Origin: an uncultured Bacteroidales bacterium
GTDB lineage: Bacteria > Bacteroidota > Bacteroidia > Bacteroidales > Bacteroidaceae
Direction: 5' to 3'
Assembly: GCA_937898885.1 (NCBI GenBank)
Contig: CALDKD010000006.1
Location: 4,547-68,546, forward strand
Length of the DNA: 64,000 nucleotides
This document shows, piece after piece, positions 44,187-52,934 of this stretch. Every line of letters begins with the position of its first letter. Within the stretch, counting starts at the first letter, position 1. The position numbers and the translations under genes are program-made. The notes beneath the pieces were generated by a model, which was not told the origin of the DNA, made no database searches, and worked only from the letters and a program-made list of their open reading frames with translations.

Positions 44187-45114
44187 TGTCTATACTTACA
44201 TAATCATCAACGTGCTGGAAAGCATACGCCAGCTCAGCACCATACAGCACTATCTGCCAGGATATATTTAGCCATACCATAAGGAACGGGATAGCGGCCA
44301 CTGCTCCAAACACCGAGTTCCAGCGGTTGAACGCGACCTGAGCAGCCACATAGATAAACTGGAAAAGACAGAAGAATGCGGCGGTTATCAGTGCGGCACG
44401 CAAAGCCTCGCGATAATAGACTTTAGGCGCCGGTATGAACTTGAACATAAGTGACATCACCAATGCCGTCAATCCGTATATCATCAGCCACGAGAGCAGG
44501 TCTGATATCTTGTCCCAGAATGGAATGTGTACCAGCAGCGATACCAGACCATTTCCATCGGTGAACATAAGCGTCGTAGCCATAAACATGATAATCACGA
44601 ATGGAAGAAGCAGCGCAAGCGCTATATATACTCCAAGTCTTTTCCAGAAGACCCTGGAAGCCTCTTCCTTCCACACGTAATTGAAAGCGTTCTCCACTTG
44701 AATCATCAGCCAGAATACCAACCAGACAAAAGAGAGGAACGTTATCACGCCAAACCCGCCTTTTGATGTAACAGCCAATATGTTGTTGGCATATCCTAAT
44801 ATCACCTGAACCAAATCCTCCTTATCAGCGAAGTAGAGCAACATAAGCTCCTCCAGTTTCTCATCAAAGCCGAAACCGTTTGTTATGGCGAAAGCCAGAG
44901 CTACACCCGGAACCAGAGCCATTATAGAGAAGAAGGCAAGGGCCACGCCCCGCAGGCCAATCTTCTGACGGCCCACATCATTGTAAACCAGGAGTGTAAT
45001 CTGCAGATACTTCAAGGCTTTGGCCCTACGTTCTCCAAAAAGGGTACGGTCCAACGTCCAGATGTCATCCCGCAGGAACTTTTTTATTCTATCAAATTTC
45101 TCCTTTCTGTCCAT
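44164..45114 (-). CDS. YihY/BrkB-family membrane protein
   Basis: A 316-residue inner-membrane protein with about six helices. The family core is visible in KIGLRGVALAFFSIMALVPGVALAFA and later GVITFLSFVWLVFWLMIQVENAFNYVWK, plus the C-terminal FGAVAAIPFLMVWLNISWQIVLYGAELAYAF. The function of YihY/BrkB proteins is not settled; the name ribonuclease BN is a historic misassignment. The ATG at 45114 (MDRKEKF) is preferred to 45147, whose extra residues lie in the terminal overlap with upstream sequence. Its last 23 bp overlap the start of the Uup-type gene. Confidence 0.85.
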   Translation of the reverse strand: MDRKEKFDRIKKFLRDDIWTLDRTLFGERRAKALKYLQITLLVYNDVGRQKIGLRGVALAFFSIMALVPGVALAFAITNGFGFDEKLEELMLLYFADKEDLVQVILGYANNILAVTSKGGFGVITFLSFVWLVFWLMIQVENAFNYVWKEEASRVFWKRLGVYIALALLLPFVIIMFMATTLMFTDGNGLVSLLVHIPFWDKISDLLSWLMIYGLTALVMSLMFKFIPAPKVYYREALRAALITAAFFCLFQFIYVAAQVAFNRWNSVFGAVAAIPFLMVWLNISWQIVLYGAELAYAFQHVDDYVSIDNGKLLAN

Positions 45115-45162
45115 TTTCACAACTCTGCCGGATATTCTGAATGGCAAGCAGTTCTCTCATAT

Positions 45163-45942
45163 TCAGCATTTTCTTATTTCAAGTTTGTCAAGATCCTCCG
45201 TGGCTGTGAAGGCCGGAGCATATAAGGCTGTGGCCTGACAACAAGGCGTTCCATTTCCGTCCGATATCACAAAGCCCCAGCGGTCGGCAAGAGCCGTATC
45301 GTAAACCGTGCATCGCAACTCATCGCCAAGGAACGACTCGTGAAGGAATCTCATATCAATCTGTGCCAGACGGTGTGAGCCAATGTATTCCGCCGCCAAC
45401 GAGTTTCTGCATACACGCATATATGTTATGTTGCTGACATGCCCGTTGAAATCGGTGTCAGTCATATTGGTAAGATGCCGATGCTCCATAAGCTGAGAGT
45501 CCATCACCGGCTGTCTGTGGCGATGAGTGCCTGAGACCAGCTCTGGATTGCACTCCATTGCGGCAAGTATGTCAGCGGCCAGCGCAGGCTTGCGCGATGC
45601 GATATCCAGAATAGCCCATACAATGTAGCCCGAGCAGAACTCTTGCCCGCGGTATAGTATGCGAAAATCCACGAAGACCTTGATTGACGGCTTCTCAGAC
45701 AGCCAAAGCTCAACTGTTACAGTCTCGCCCCAGAATGGCATCGGTGCATTGAACCTCATAGAGAACTCTGAGATTATCCACATCAGCGACCTTTTGCTCA
45801 AATCGAAAGCAGCCACCTTATACGACGCCATCAGTGCGGCAAAGCAGTCCTGCGCCAACATCTGCGCTCCCACCGGAGTCAGATGATAGTCCTGCCCCAT
45901 AATAGCATTGGTAACCTTATATTCTCTTCTGATAATTCTCAT
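45163..45942 (-). CDS. Acyl-ACP thioesterase
   Basis: A 259-residue protein with two hot-dog folds, as in FatA/FatB-type bacterial acyl-ACP thioesterases that release fatty acids from acyl carrier protein. The N-terminal half has YHLTPVGAQMLAQDCFAALM and RSLMWIISEFSMRFN; the C-terminal half has HRHLTNMTDTDFNGHVSNITYM with the N-G-H-V-x-N motif of the active site. The predicted -7 box (45950-45957) ends only eight bases before the ATG, so the messenger may be leaderless or the true start may be the ATG at 45900. Confidence 0.85.
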   Translation of the reverse strand: MRIIRREYKVTNAIMGQDYHLTPVGAQMLAQDCFAALMASYKVAAFDLSKRSLMWIISEFSMRFNAPMPFWGETVTVELWLSEKPSIKVFVDFRILYRGQEFCSGYIVWAILDIASRKPALAADILAAMECNPELVSGTHRHRQPVMDSQLMEHRHLTNMTDTDFNGHVSNITYMRVCRNSLAAEYIGSHRLAQIDMRFLHESFLGDELRCTVYDTALADRWGFVISDGNGTPCCQATALYAPAFTATEDLDKLEIRKC

Positions 45943-45949
45943 TCCTGCA

Positions 45950-45957
45950 CAAAGTTA
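45950..45957 (-). promoter_or_regulatory. -7 box of the thioesterase gene
   Basis: Leftward TAACTTTG fits TAnnTTTG and lies directly before the ATG at 45942, implying almost no untranslated leader. Confidence 0.5.
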
Positions 45958-45968
45958 AGAAAAGAATA

Positions 45969-46865
45969 CTACATTGAGCCCAACAGAAGGAAGAAGAGTC
46001 CGACAAGCACCAGAATCAAGTCAAGAGCCTTGCTGCGCAGATTTTTCTCGTGAAAGAGCAGTGCGCCACACAGGAAAGATACCACGACACTGCTGCGCCT
46101 TATCATTGAGACTATGGTAATCATAGACGCACTTGATGTAAGCGCGCAGAAATAAGCGTAATCGGCCATCGTCAGGAATACAGATATAAGCAGTATGCTC
46201 CATCGCCACTGCAGCCTTGTTGAGCAATCACGTTTGGGCCACCACAATGAGAACAGCACGATAGTCATCAGCACAAGCTGATAGAAATTGCTCCAGGCCT
46301 GCACGAACATATTGTTGTACTGCTCCAGCAGATATTTGTCGAACAACGCGCTCACTGCACCCAGAAGCGTTGCCATTATCACGCACAGCACCCAACGGTT
46401 GTGCTTGAAATCTATTCCCTCCTTGCGGCCGCTCACACTGAGCAGATAGAACGATATCACAGCTATGGTGACTCCTATCCACTGGTAAAGATTCAGCCTC
46501 TCGCCGAAAAGCAGCAGGCCACCCAACAGGACTATTACCGGCCTTGTGGCATTAATCGGACCGAATAGCGTGATGGGCAAATGCTTCATTCCAAAATACC
46601 CGAATATCCATGAGCCCAACACTATTGACGCCTTCAGCATTATCATCAGATGCGTATGGATATCGGCAGACGGCACATAAAGCGCTGAATCGGATGAAAT
46701 CACAGAAAGCGATGAGAGTACTGTAGGAACAGCCATAAACAGGCTGCAGAAAAGAGTGTTGAGCCAGAGCACCGGAATAACGGCGTTCTCCTTAAGCGAA
46801 TGCTTCTTTGAGACATCATAAAAGCCCAAAAACAGCGCCGACAGGACAGCAAGAGTAAGCCACAT
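45969..46865 (-). CDS. EamA/DMT-family transporter
   Basis: A 298-residue membrane protein with ten predicted helices in two EamA repeats. The start MWLTLAVLSALFLGFYDVSKK and the segment PITLFGPINATRPVIVLLGGLLLFGERL (end of first repeat) are typical, as is SMIRRSSVVVSFLCGALLFHEKNLRSK in the second. The substrate is unknown. It is transcribed divergently from the MATE exporter gene and has its own -7 box. Confidence 0.85.
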   Translation of the reverse strand: MWLTLAVLSALFLGFYDVSKKHSLKENAVIPVLWLNTLFCSLFMAVPTVLSSLSVISSDSALYVPSADIHTHLMIMLKASIVLGSWIFGYFGMKHLPITLFGPINATRPVIVLLGGLLLFGERLNLYQWIGVTIAVISFYLLSVSGRKEGIDFKHNRWVLCVIMATLLGAVSALFDKYLLEQYNNMFVQAWSNFYQLVLMTIVLFSLWWPKRDCSTRLQWRWSILLISVFLTMADYAYFCALTSSASMITIVSMIRRSSVVVSFLCGALLFHEKNLRSKALDLILVLVGLFFLLLGSM

Positions 46866-46887
46866 ACCTCTATTATCAAAAACTTTG

Positions 46888-46895
46888 CAAAATTA
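46888..46895 (-). promoter_or_regulatory. -7 box of the EamA transporter gene
   Basis: Leftward TAATTTTG fits TAnnTTTG, 23 bp before the ATG at 46865, in the divergent region shared with the MATE gene. Confidence 0.55.
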
Positions 46896-46963
46896 GCAAA
46901 AACAAACGCTAAAAACGGTAATTTCGCGGCCGTTTTCCAAAATGGAGAGTGCGTGAGAGTAAA

Positions 46964-48316
46964 ATGGTAAACGATTTAACTAAGGGAAGCCCCGCCAAGG
47001 TAATATTCTATTTCTCATTGCCTATCATCTTAGGCAATGTATTTCAGAGAATTTACGAGTTTATGGACACGGTCATTGTGGGCCGCTACATCAACTACCA
47101 GGCTCTGGCAGGTGTGGGTGTGACCAACGGATTCACCTTTCTCGTCATGGGTTTCGTGTGGGGAATAACCGCCGGTCTCGGCATCCGCACAGCGCAACTC
47201 TTCGGAGCGCAGGATATGAATGGAGTGAGACGCTCAATAGGCACAAGCCTTATCATCTGTATTGGCCTGACAATATTTCTTACAGCAGTATCCTTGCTGC
47301 TTACAGGTCCGCTACTGACAATGATCAACACCGGTCCTGAGATATACGACTATTCATATAAATATGTCGCAACCATATTCGCAGGCCTGTTCGCCCCTAT
47401 CGCGTACAATATGGTGTCGTGCATAATGCGTGCCCTTGGCGACAGCAAGACCCCACTCTACTTCCTGATATTCTCTTCGATACTGAACGTAGGTCTGGAC
47501 CTGCTCTGCATCATCAAGTTCGGATGGGGAGTGCAGGGAGCCGCCATCGCCACAGTCTTCTCGCAGGCGGTATCGGCAGGGCTGTGCTTTCTGTATGCAT
47601 TCCACCGTTATCCTGAGATAAGGCTCTCCGCATCGGACTTCCGCACAAGCTGGGCTTTCATCTGGGAGCATCTGCGCATAGGCATTCCCATGGCACTGCA
47701 GTTCAGCATCACCGCTATGGGATGCGTAATCCTGCAGGCAGCCCTGAACATCTTCCCGCCTACATATATAGCCGGATTCACTGCCGCAAGCAAGGTTCAG
47801 AGCCTGTTCGTACTGATACCTATATCGTTTGGAGTGGCAATAGCCAGCTATGTGGGCCAGAACTGGGGCGCCGGTGAGATCCGCAGGGTGCGTCAGGGTG
47901 TCAACGCCACTCTGGTTATGATTCTCACGGTATGTGTAGTGATGAGTGTGGTGATGGTCTCCTGCGCCAAGCCGATGACATCACTCTTCCTCAGTGCCGA
48001 CGCCGGCGAGATGGTGGAGCCGATATTCGCGGCCGCACGACGCTATCTGAGCATCAGCGCAATGTTCTTCCCGTTCCTGTATGTGATATTCCTATATAGG
48101 AACGCCCTTCAGGGTGTAGGCAAGACATTCCTCCCGCTTATGGCTGGTGTGCTTGAGCTGGTAATCCGCACCGTGGCATCGCTCACCCTGCCCCGCCACT
48201 ACGGCTACGACGGTGTGATAGTCTCCGATGTACTGGCCTGGGTAGGCGCCTGCATAATGCTTATAATCTCCTACATCATCCAGATGCCCAAGCCATCCGC
48301 CACCCCGCAAGACTGA
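46964..48316 (+). CDS. MATE-family efflux transporter
   Basis: A 450-residue multidrug and toxin extrusion protein with twelve expected helices in two MatE repeats. N-terminal MVNDLTKGSPAKVIFYFSLPIILGNVFQRIYEFMDTVIVGRYI is the standard entry of the DinF-type subfamily, and AIATVFSQAVSAGLCFLYAFHR plus FGVAIASYVGQNWGAGEIRRVRQG follow the second-repeat pattern. Usually a Na+ or H+ antiporter exporting cationic compounds. The ATG at 46964 is used rather than the GTG at 46949. Confidence 0.9.
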   Translation: MVNDLTKGSPAKVIFYFSLPIILGNVFQRIYEFMDTVIVGRYINYQALAGVGVTNGFTFLVMGFVWGITAGLGIRTAQLFGAQDMNGVRRSIGTSLIICIGLTIFLTAVSLLLTGPLLTMINTGPEIYDYSYKYVATIFAGLFAPIAYNMVSCIMRALGDSKTPLYFLIFSSILNVGLDLLCIIKFGWGVQGAAIATVFSQAVSAGLCFLYAFHRYPEIRLSASDFRTSWAFIWEHLRIGIPMALQFSITAMGCVILQAALNIFPPTYIAGFTAASKVQSLFVLIPISFGVAIASYVGQNWGAGEIRRVRQGVNATLVMILTVCVVMSVVMVSCAKPMTSLFLSADAGEMVEPIFAAARRYLSISAMFFPFLYVIFLYRNALQGVGKTFLPLMAGVLELVIRTVASLTLPRHYGYDGVIVSDVLAWVGACIMLIISYIIQMPKPSATPQD

Positions 48317-48387
48317 CAGGTCAAAAGCATACACCTTACATCATAATTCCGGATGTAAACCGGATGGGGTTTCTTTCCAAAAAACAG

Positions 48388-49731
48388 TTATAGGAAGAAC
48401 GTTAAATACGTGGGAATATACCTGACGGATTCTTCGTGGGCGTAGTCTTTAGAATAAATAAGGTATCGGTCATTGGTGATGCGGGAAGAATACTTCTCGC
48501 AGAAGGCATCCAAAGACGCGTGAGTCTTGTAGGATGAGGACTTCACCTCAATTGGTGTGATTTTGGCCCCACGGGAAAGCAGAAAATCCACTTCGTAGTT
48601 ATGCTTGCCACTTTCAGTAGGCCATGTGTGATAGAACAATTTGTTACCGGAAGCGGTGAGCATCTGGGCAACTGCGTTCTCATATAGATATCCGAGATTT
48701 GCCGGGAGTTTATCGCTAAGCAGTTTCTCATAGATGATATTCTCGGTAAAAGCCTTGTCTTTAAAGGCAAGTGTCACGAATAGTCCGGTATCTGCGACAA
48801 ACATCTTGTACCGCATCAATTCCTCCGTACTGACAAGACCGACGTTTGGATCATCGCTGTGATGGGAAATATTGACAGTCCTGGTCTTCTCCATCTCTGA
48901 TATCAGCTCGATGAAGTCTTCTGCGTGTGCCCCGGGGATGACACTGGAAATCTGGTATCGTGATGCATTGCCATTGAGCTGGGCAGGAATGGCCGCGAAT
49001 ATCCTGGCGGCTTTTCCTGTCGGGTCTATTTTGGAAAAATCCTCGTCATACAAATCAAGGATCAGCCGCTTTGAGTGATCCACAACCTCAAAATTGTTTG
49101 ACTCAAGGTAGGCATTGACAGCCTGAGGCATTCCGCCTACCAACATATAAAGCCGGAAGTCCCGCATCAATTTACGATGAGCTTCTTTCAACGGCTGAGG
49201 ATGTTCCCATACAGAACGTAGAATTGGAATGGTAGCCGTATCACCCAATGCCCAGCGGAACTCCTCATAGTCCATAGGGTACATGCTGATGCGCTCCTCT
49301 TCGCTTGGGATGAGGATATTCTGTGTGTTCTTGCGGATGGAGATCAAAGAACCTGTTTCGATATAATCATAGCGATGATCCTCCACAAAAGACTTTATAG
49401 CCTGACGGGCCAGAGGCTGGAACTGTACTTCATCAAACACGATGAGGGACTTGCGTTCCACTAACTGCACGCCATAAATGAGCTGGAGCCTAAGAAATAT
49501 ATAGTTCAAATCCGAAACGTCATTGAACAAGTCCTTAACCTCCTGCGAGCACTTAGTGAAATCTATAAAGATGAACGATTCATATTCATTTTGAGCAAAA
49601 GCTTTGACGATGGTGGATTTGCCAATTCGGCGGGCACCCTCTATAAGAAGTGCGCTGTTTCCGTTGCTATGTTCCTTCCACAAGAGAAGGCGGTCATAAA
49701 TCTTGCGCTTAAAGAGTATTTCGGGTTCCAT
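48388..49731 (-). CDS. AAA ATPase with DUF4143 domain
   Basis: A 447-residue protein with an N-terminal P-loop ATPase (Walker A IEGARRIGKST at about residues 31-41; Walker B SLIVFDEVQF) and a C-terminal DUF4143 domain (ENAVAQMLTASGNKLFYHTWP, then YEVDFLLSRGAKITPIEVKSS, a restriction-endonuclease-like D...E-x-K pattern). Such proteins are very common in Bacteroidales and have no settled function. The -7 box at 49752-49759 decides for the ATG at 49731 over 49749, which would lie at or before the transcription start. Downstream faces the MATE gene, upstream a scar of broken genes. Confidence 0.85.
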   Translation of the reverse strand: MEPEILFKRKIYDRLLLWKEHSNGNSALLIEGARRIGKSTIVKAFAQNEYESFIFIDFTKCSQEVKDLFNDVSDLNYIFLRLQLIYGVQLVERKSLIVFDEVQFQPLARQAIKSFVEDHRYDYIETGSLISIRKNTQNILIPSEEERISMYPMDYEEFRWALGDTATIPILRSVWEHPQPLKEAHRKLMRDFRLYMLVGGMPQAVNAYLESNNFEVVDHSKRLILDLYDEDFSKIDPTGKAARIFAAIPAQLNGNASRYQISSVIPGAHAEDFIELISEMEKTRTVNISHHSDDPNVGLVSTEELMRYKMFVADTGLFVTLAFKDKAFTENIIYEKLLSDKLPANLGYLYENAVAQMLTASGNKLFYHTWPTESGKHNYEVDFLLSRGAKITPIEVKSSSYKTHASLDAFCEKYSSRITNDRYLIYSKDYAHEESVRYIPTYLTFFL

Positions 49732-49751
49732 AAATATATAGTCTGACAATG

Positions 49752-49759
49752 CGAATATA
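49752..49759 (-). promoter_or_regulatory. -7 box variant of the DUF4143 ATPase gene
   Basis: Leftward TATATTCG, one base from TAnnTTTG, lies 20 bp before the ATG at 49731. Confidence 0.45.
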
Positions 49760-49795
49760 GAGGATATAAAAGTCTCCTCAAAATTTATTCCAGTG

Positions 49796-49847
49796 TTTTT
49801 CGCAAAATCCTCAAAATCTCAAGGCTGCTTTTCGCAAAATCCTCAAA
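49796..49847. repeat. Direct repeat of about 19 bp, two copies
   Basis: TTTTCGCAAAATCCTCAAA occurs twice, about 31 bp apart (starting near 49797 and 49830), just upstream of the ATPase promoter. It could be an operator for that gene or a trace of duplication. Confidence 0.6.
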
Positions 49848-49939
49848 TTTCGAGAGCAAATCCGCCAGAATTGACAACTGAAAGGACCGTGGTACACATC
49901 GACCCAAATATATTTTTGTACGCCCGTCTGATGCATAAT

Positions 49940-50080
49940 CAAAATTAGGGATTCCCGACGGGCTGCGTAGTCGTACCAGTCCAGGCCGTGGGTGCGGTCA
50001 AGCTCCTTGGCTTGTACTTGTACTTCTGAACGCCCTGTCCCGTGCTCAGGTACATCGGGCTTATTAGTTTACGTGAGTTC
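49940..50080 (-). pseudogene. Relic of an RHS repeat-associated core domain
   Basis: Read leftward from about 50055, the DNA gives YLSTGQGVQKYKYK and, after a one-base shift at about 50006, ELDRTHGLDWYDYAAR. Together these match the RHS core signature GQGVQPYKYNGKELDRMHGLDWYDYGAR known from Bacteroidales RHS/polymorphic-toxin proteins. There is a frameshift and no continuation on either side, so this is a short fossil. It shows that an RHS gene once stood here or that a fragment was carried in. Confidence 0.6.
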
Positions 50081-50104
50081 AACGAAATATAACCAATTGA
50101 GAAT

Positions 50105-50503
50105 TTGGCGATTGGCGGGATTTGTAGTATATCTGTAGTAAGTCCGGACAATATTGAGGCCTATAACGACTATGTAACCTGCCTGATGATGAAGGGAGAC
50201 GATGCATTGCTTGAGGATATTCTGAGACGATGGTACGCCAGCGGAACCTATTCCGCAAGTATGCTGAACTACTCCTACAATGCCTTATGTGGAATGGACA
50301 GTAACTCCATCTACTTTGTACAGGGAGACTCTCCTACTTATTCCGCGCTTATGGTTCAGTACGGAAAAGGGTTATTCAAATCCATCAAGACTATAAGCAC
50401 AGGATTACTAATTCGTCAACAAACACAAATATACAGATTGTTTTCTTTGACAATTTACGCAGAAACGAAAACAATACCTATTTTTGCAATACATATTGAA
50501 TGA
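50105..50503 (+). pseudogene. Truncated homologue of the exported protein at 25159-26346
   Basis: Codons from about 50138 to 50413 encode a segment matching residues of about 135-230 of the exported protein next to the ECF sigma factor: LLEDILRRWYASGTYSASML against MMKDILKRWYNTGEYSYVIL, then YNALCGMDSNSIYFVQGDSP against YNSLAGMEKNGILFTYGDVP, and ALMVQYGKGLFKSI against SLLVQYGKDMFKDI. There is no signal peptide and neither end of the gene is present; the flanking codons on both sides are unrelated. Confidence 0.7.
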
Positions 50504-50580
50504 CAGACGTAGTTTTCCATGGTTAATCTGTCATTATTTAATAAATATGACATTCTATACCGACAGACTGACGTATATTT

Positions 50581-51333
50581 ATGAAAAGTATTATAGAAGA
50601 ACGGATGTTGTCACTGCGGGATGACTCGCAGGTGGAAGGTCTGAGCCGCTTTTTCAAGACCGGCCCCGGCCAGTACGGAGAAGGAGACCGTTTTCTCGGC
50701 ATCAAGGTACCGGTAACCCGGGGCGTGGTAAAGGAGATTTGGATGGAATGCGGTTTTGAAGAGCTGGAGTCCTCTATTGCCAGCCCCTGGCATGAGATTC
50801 GCCTTTGCTCCCTGCTTGTGCTTGTGCAGATATACAAGCACGCCCGTAAAGACAAGGAACTGCAGCGCAAGTGTGTGGACTTCTATCTTTCCCATACCCG
50901 TTATATGAACAACTGGGACCTTGTGGACCTGAGTTGCTATGAGATACTCGGTGATTGGCTGCTGGACAAGGACCGCGGTATCTTGTATGACCTTGCCCGT
51001 AACGGCAAGACCATCTGGGAGAAGCGCATCGGAATAGTAAGCTGTATGCAGTTCATACGTCACGGTGAGTGTGATGATGCGATTGCTATTGCCGATATTC
51101 TGCTGCACCATCCCCACGACCTTATACACAAGGCTACAGGATGGCTGCTGCGCGAGGTCGGCAAGAAAGACGAGGTCTTGCTGCGCTCATACCTGGAGAC
51201 TCCCGCATCTGATGAATCCTTGCCAAGATGCGCCACTATGCCACGGACTATGCTTCGTTATGCTATTGAGAAATTTCCCGAACAGGACAGAATACTGTAT
51301 ATGTCGAAGAAAGTAAAATTGCAGGAAGAATGA
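50581..51333 (+). CDS. DNA alkylation repair protein (AlkD-like glycosylase)
   Basis: A 250-residue HEAT-repeat protein of the AlkD family, which excises alkylated purines such as 3- and 7-alkyl adducts. GEGDRFLGIKVPVTRGVVKEIW is the family entry; RYMNNWDLVDLSCYEILGDWLLD carries the W/D residues of the active site (compare W-D-x-V-D), and DLIHKATGWLLREVGKKD is the conserved last helix pair. Full length for the family. The gene is alone; a 210-bp gap follows with CTTAAGTTAAG repeated 23 bp apart. Confidence 0.92.
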   Translation: MKSIIEERMLSLRDDSQVEGLSRFFKTGPGQYGEGDRFLGIKVPVTRGVVKEIWMECGFEELESSIASPWHEIRLCSLLVLVQIYKHARKDKELQRKCVDFYLSHTRYMNNWDLVDLSCYEILGDWLLDKDRGILYDLARNGKTIWEKRIGIVSCMQFIRHGECDDAIAIADILLHHPHDLIHKATGWLLREVGKKDEVLLRSYLETPASDESLPRCATMPRTMLRYAIEKFPEQDRILYMSKKVKLQEE

Positions 51334-51487
51334 GATACGACTAAGGTCAGGCATTATTAACGACTGGCTTCAAGCTTAAGTTAAGACCGGGGCTTGTCTT
51401 AAGTTAAGATTCCCGAAAGGACAGGAAACAATATTATGTCACGACGTATTTCCTAAGTGTGCGTGTGAAAGAATCAGCATTTGTTCC

Positions 51488-51495
51488 TAAATTTG
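51488..51495 (+). promoter_or_regulatory. -7 box of the alanine/glycine symporter gene
   Basis: TAAATTTG fits TAnnTTTG, 49 bp before the ATG at 51545. Confidence 0.55.
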
Positions 51496-51544
51496 CAGCA
51501 TCATAAAAAGTATGAGCAATAAGATAAATCCGGAATCCTGACAG

Positions 51545-52924
51545 ATGGAGAGTATCAATACATTTTTCAGCGACTTAAGTTCCATTCTGTGGGGATGGCC
51601 TATGATTATTCTGTTGCTTGGCACTCACTTGTTTCTCACCATCCGCCTGCGATTCCCCCAGCGTTACATTCTCAAGGCTATACGCTTGTCTGTAAGCAAG
51701 GATAAGGGCGCCACAGGCGATGTGTCGCAGTTTGGAGCACTTGCCACAGCCCTTGCCGCGACCATAGGCACCGGAAACATCGTGGGTGTAGGTACAGCCA
51801 TAGCCCTTGGCGGTCCGGGAGCTGTATTCTGGTGCTGGCTGACGGGCGTATTTGGCATCGCTACCAAGTATGGCGAGGGCCTGCTTGCCATTAAATATCG
51901 CGTGAAGACAGAGAGCGGAAGAATGTTAGGCGGACCGATGTTTGCCCTGGAACGCGGGCTTGCCGCCAACAGCACAGGTGTCAGAAAGCACATCTGGAAA
52001 GCACTTGCCATAGCTTTCGCCCTGTTCACAGCCATAGCGGCCTTTGGCATAGGAAGTACCGTTCAGGCTAACGCCATATCTACTATGTGCTCCGATACCT
52101 ACGGTCTCAATCCCGTATTCATTGGAGCTATCATCACCCTCCTTGCGGCAATAGTAATAGTAGGTGGAGTAAGAAGCATAGCCAAAGTCTGCCAGACACT
52201 GGTGCCGTTTATGGCCATACTCTATATTCTGGGGTGCATAGTCATTCTTTTCATCAACGGAGAGTTTGTTATGCCGGCTATCAAACTCATCATCAAAAGC
52301 GCATTCAGTCCTGCAGCCGCAGGTGGTGGTCTCGTGGGTTCATCTGTTATGCTGGCCGCACGCTATGGTATAGCCCGTGGACTGTTTTCCAATGAATCAG
52401 GTCTTGGCTCAGCGCCTTTGGTAGCCGCAGCGGCACAGACTAAGAACCCGGTACGTCAGGCTTTGGTAAGCTCATCCGGCACATTCTGGGACACGGTGGT
52501 GATTTGCGCCCTGACCGGTATTGTACTGGTCTCCAGCATTCTTGCATTTCCTGACATTGACGTAGGCGATGGAGGAGTCCTTACAAAGATGGCCTTCTCC
52601 AAGATACCGTATATCGGGCAGCCAATCCTCATCTTCGGTTCCCTTACCTTTGCCTTTTCCACCATATTGGGATGGAGTTACTATGGCGAGCGTGGAATGG
52701 AATATCTGACGCGCTCCAGAAAATGGCTCATTGTTTATCGCATCGCGTTCCTTGTTACCGTTTTTTTGGGCTCCATCATAAGCCTCAACGTAGTCTGGAA
52801 CATAGCCGACTGCCTGAATGCCCTGATGGCCGTTCCCAACCTTCTGGCGCTCCTGTTCCTCAGCGGTGTGATTGTACGCGAGACAAAGACTTACCTTTGG
52901 GACAAGAATCTGGACAAGGAGTAA
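51545..52924 (+). CDS. Alanine/glycine:cation symporter (AGCS family)
   Basis: A 459-residue membrane symporter. The family signature GALATALAATIGTGNIVGVGTAIALGGPGAVFW near residues 60-92 is the substrate/Na+-binding loop, and YGIARGLFSNESGLGSAPLVAAAAQTKNPVRQAL is the second conserved block. Eleven or so helices. It imports alanine or glycine with Na+. The gene is single and converges on the thiD end of the thiamine operon with a 10-bp gap. Confidence 0.93.
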   Translation: MESINTFFSDLSSILWGWPMIILLLGTHLFLTIRLRFPQRYILKAIRLSVSKDKGATGDVSQFGALATALAATIGTGNIVGVGTAIALGGPGAVFWCWLTGVFGIATKYGEGLLAIKYRVKTESGRMLGGPMFALERGLAANSTGVRKHIWKALAIAFALFTAIAAFGIGSTVQANAISTMCSDTYGLNPVFIGAIITLLAAIVIVGGVRSIAKVCQTLVPFMAILYILGCIVILFINGEFVMPAIKLIIKSAFSPAAAGGGLVGSSVMLAARYGIARGLFSNESGLGSAPLVAAAAQTKNPVRQALVSSSGTFWDTVVICALTGIVLVSSILAFPDIDVGDGGVLTKMAFSKIPYIGQPILIFGSLTFAFSTILGWSYYGERGMEYLTRSRKWLIVYRIAFLVTVFLGSIISLNVVWNIADCLNALMAVPNLLALLFLSGVIVRETKTYLWDKNLDKE

Positions 52925-52934
52925 TCTGAATGAG

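Noticed and set aside
48317..48387. Terminator between the MATE and ATPase genes
   Set aside because: A TTACATC/GATGTAA stem exists, but it is not followed by a T-run on either strand, so I left it out.
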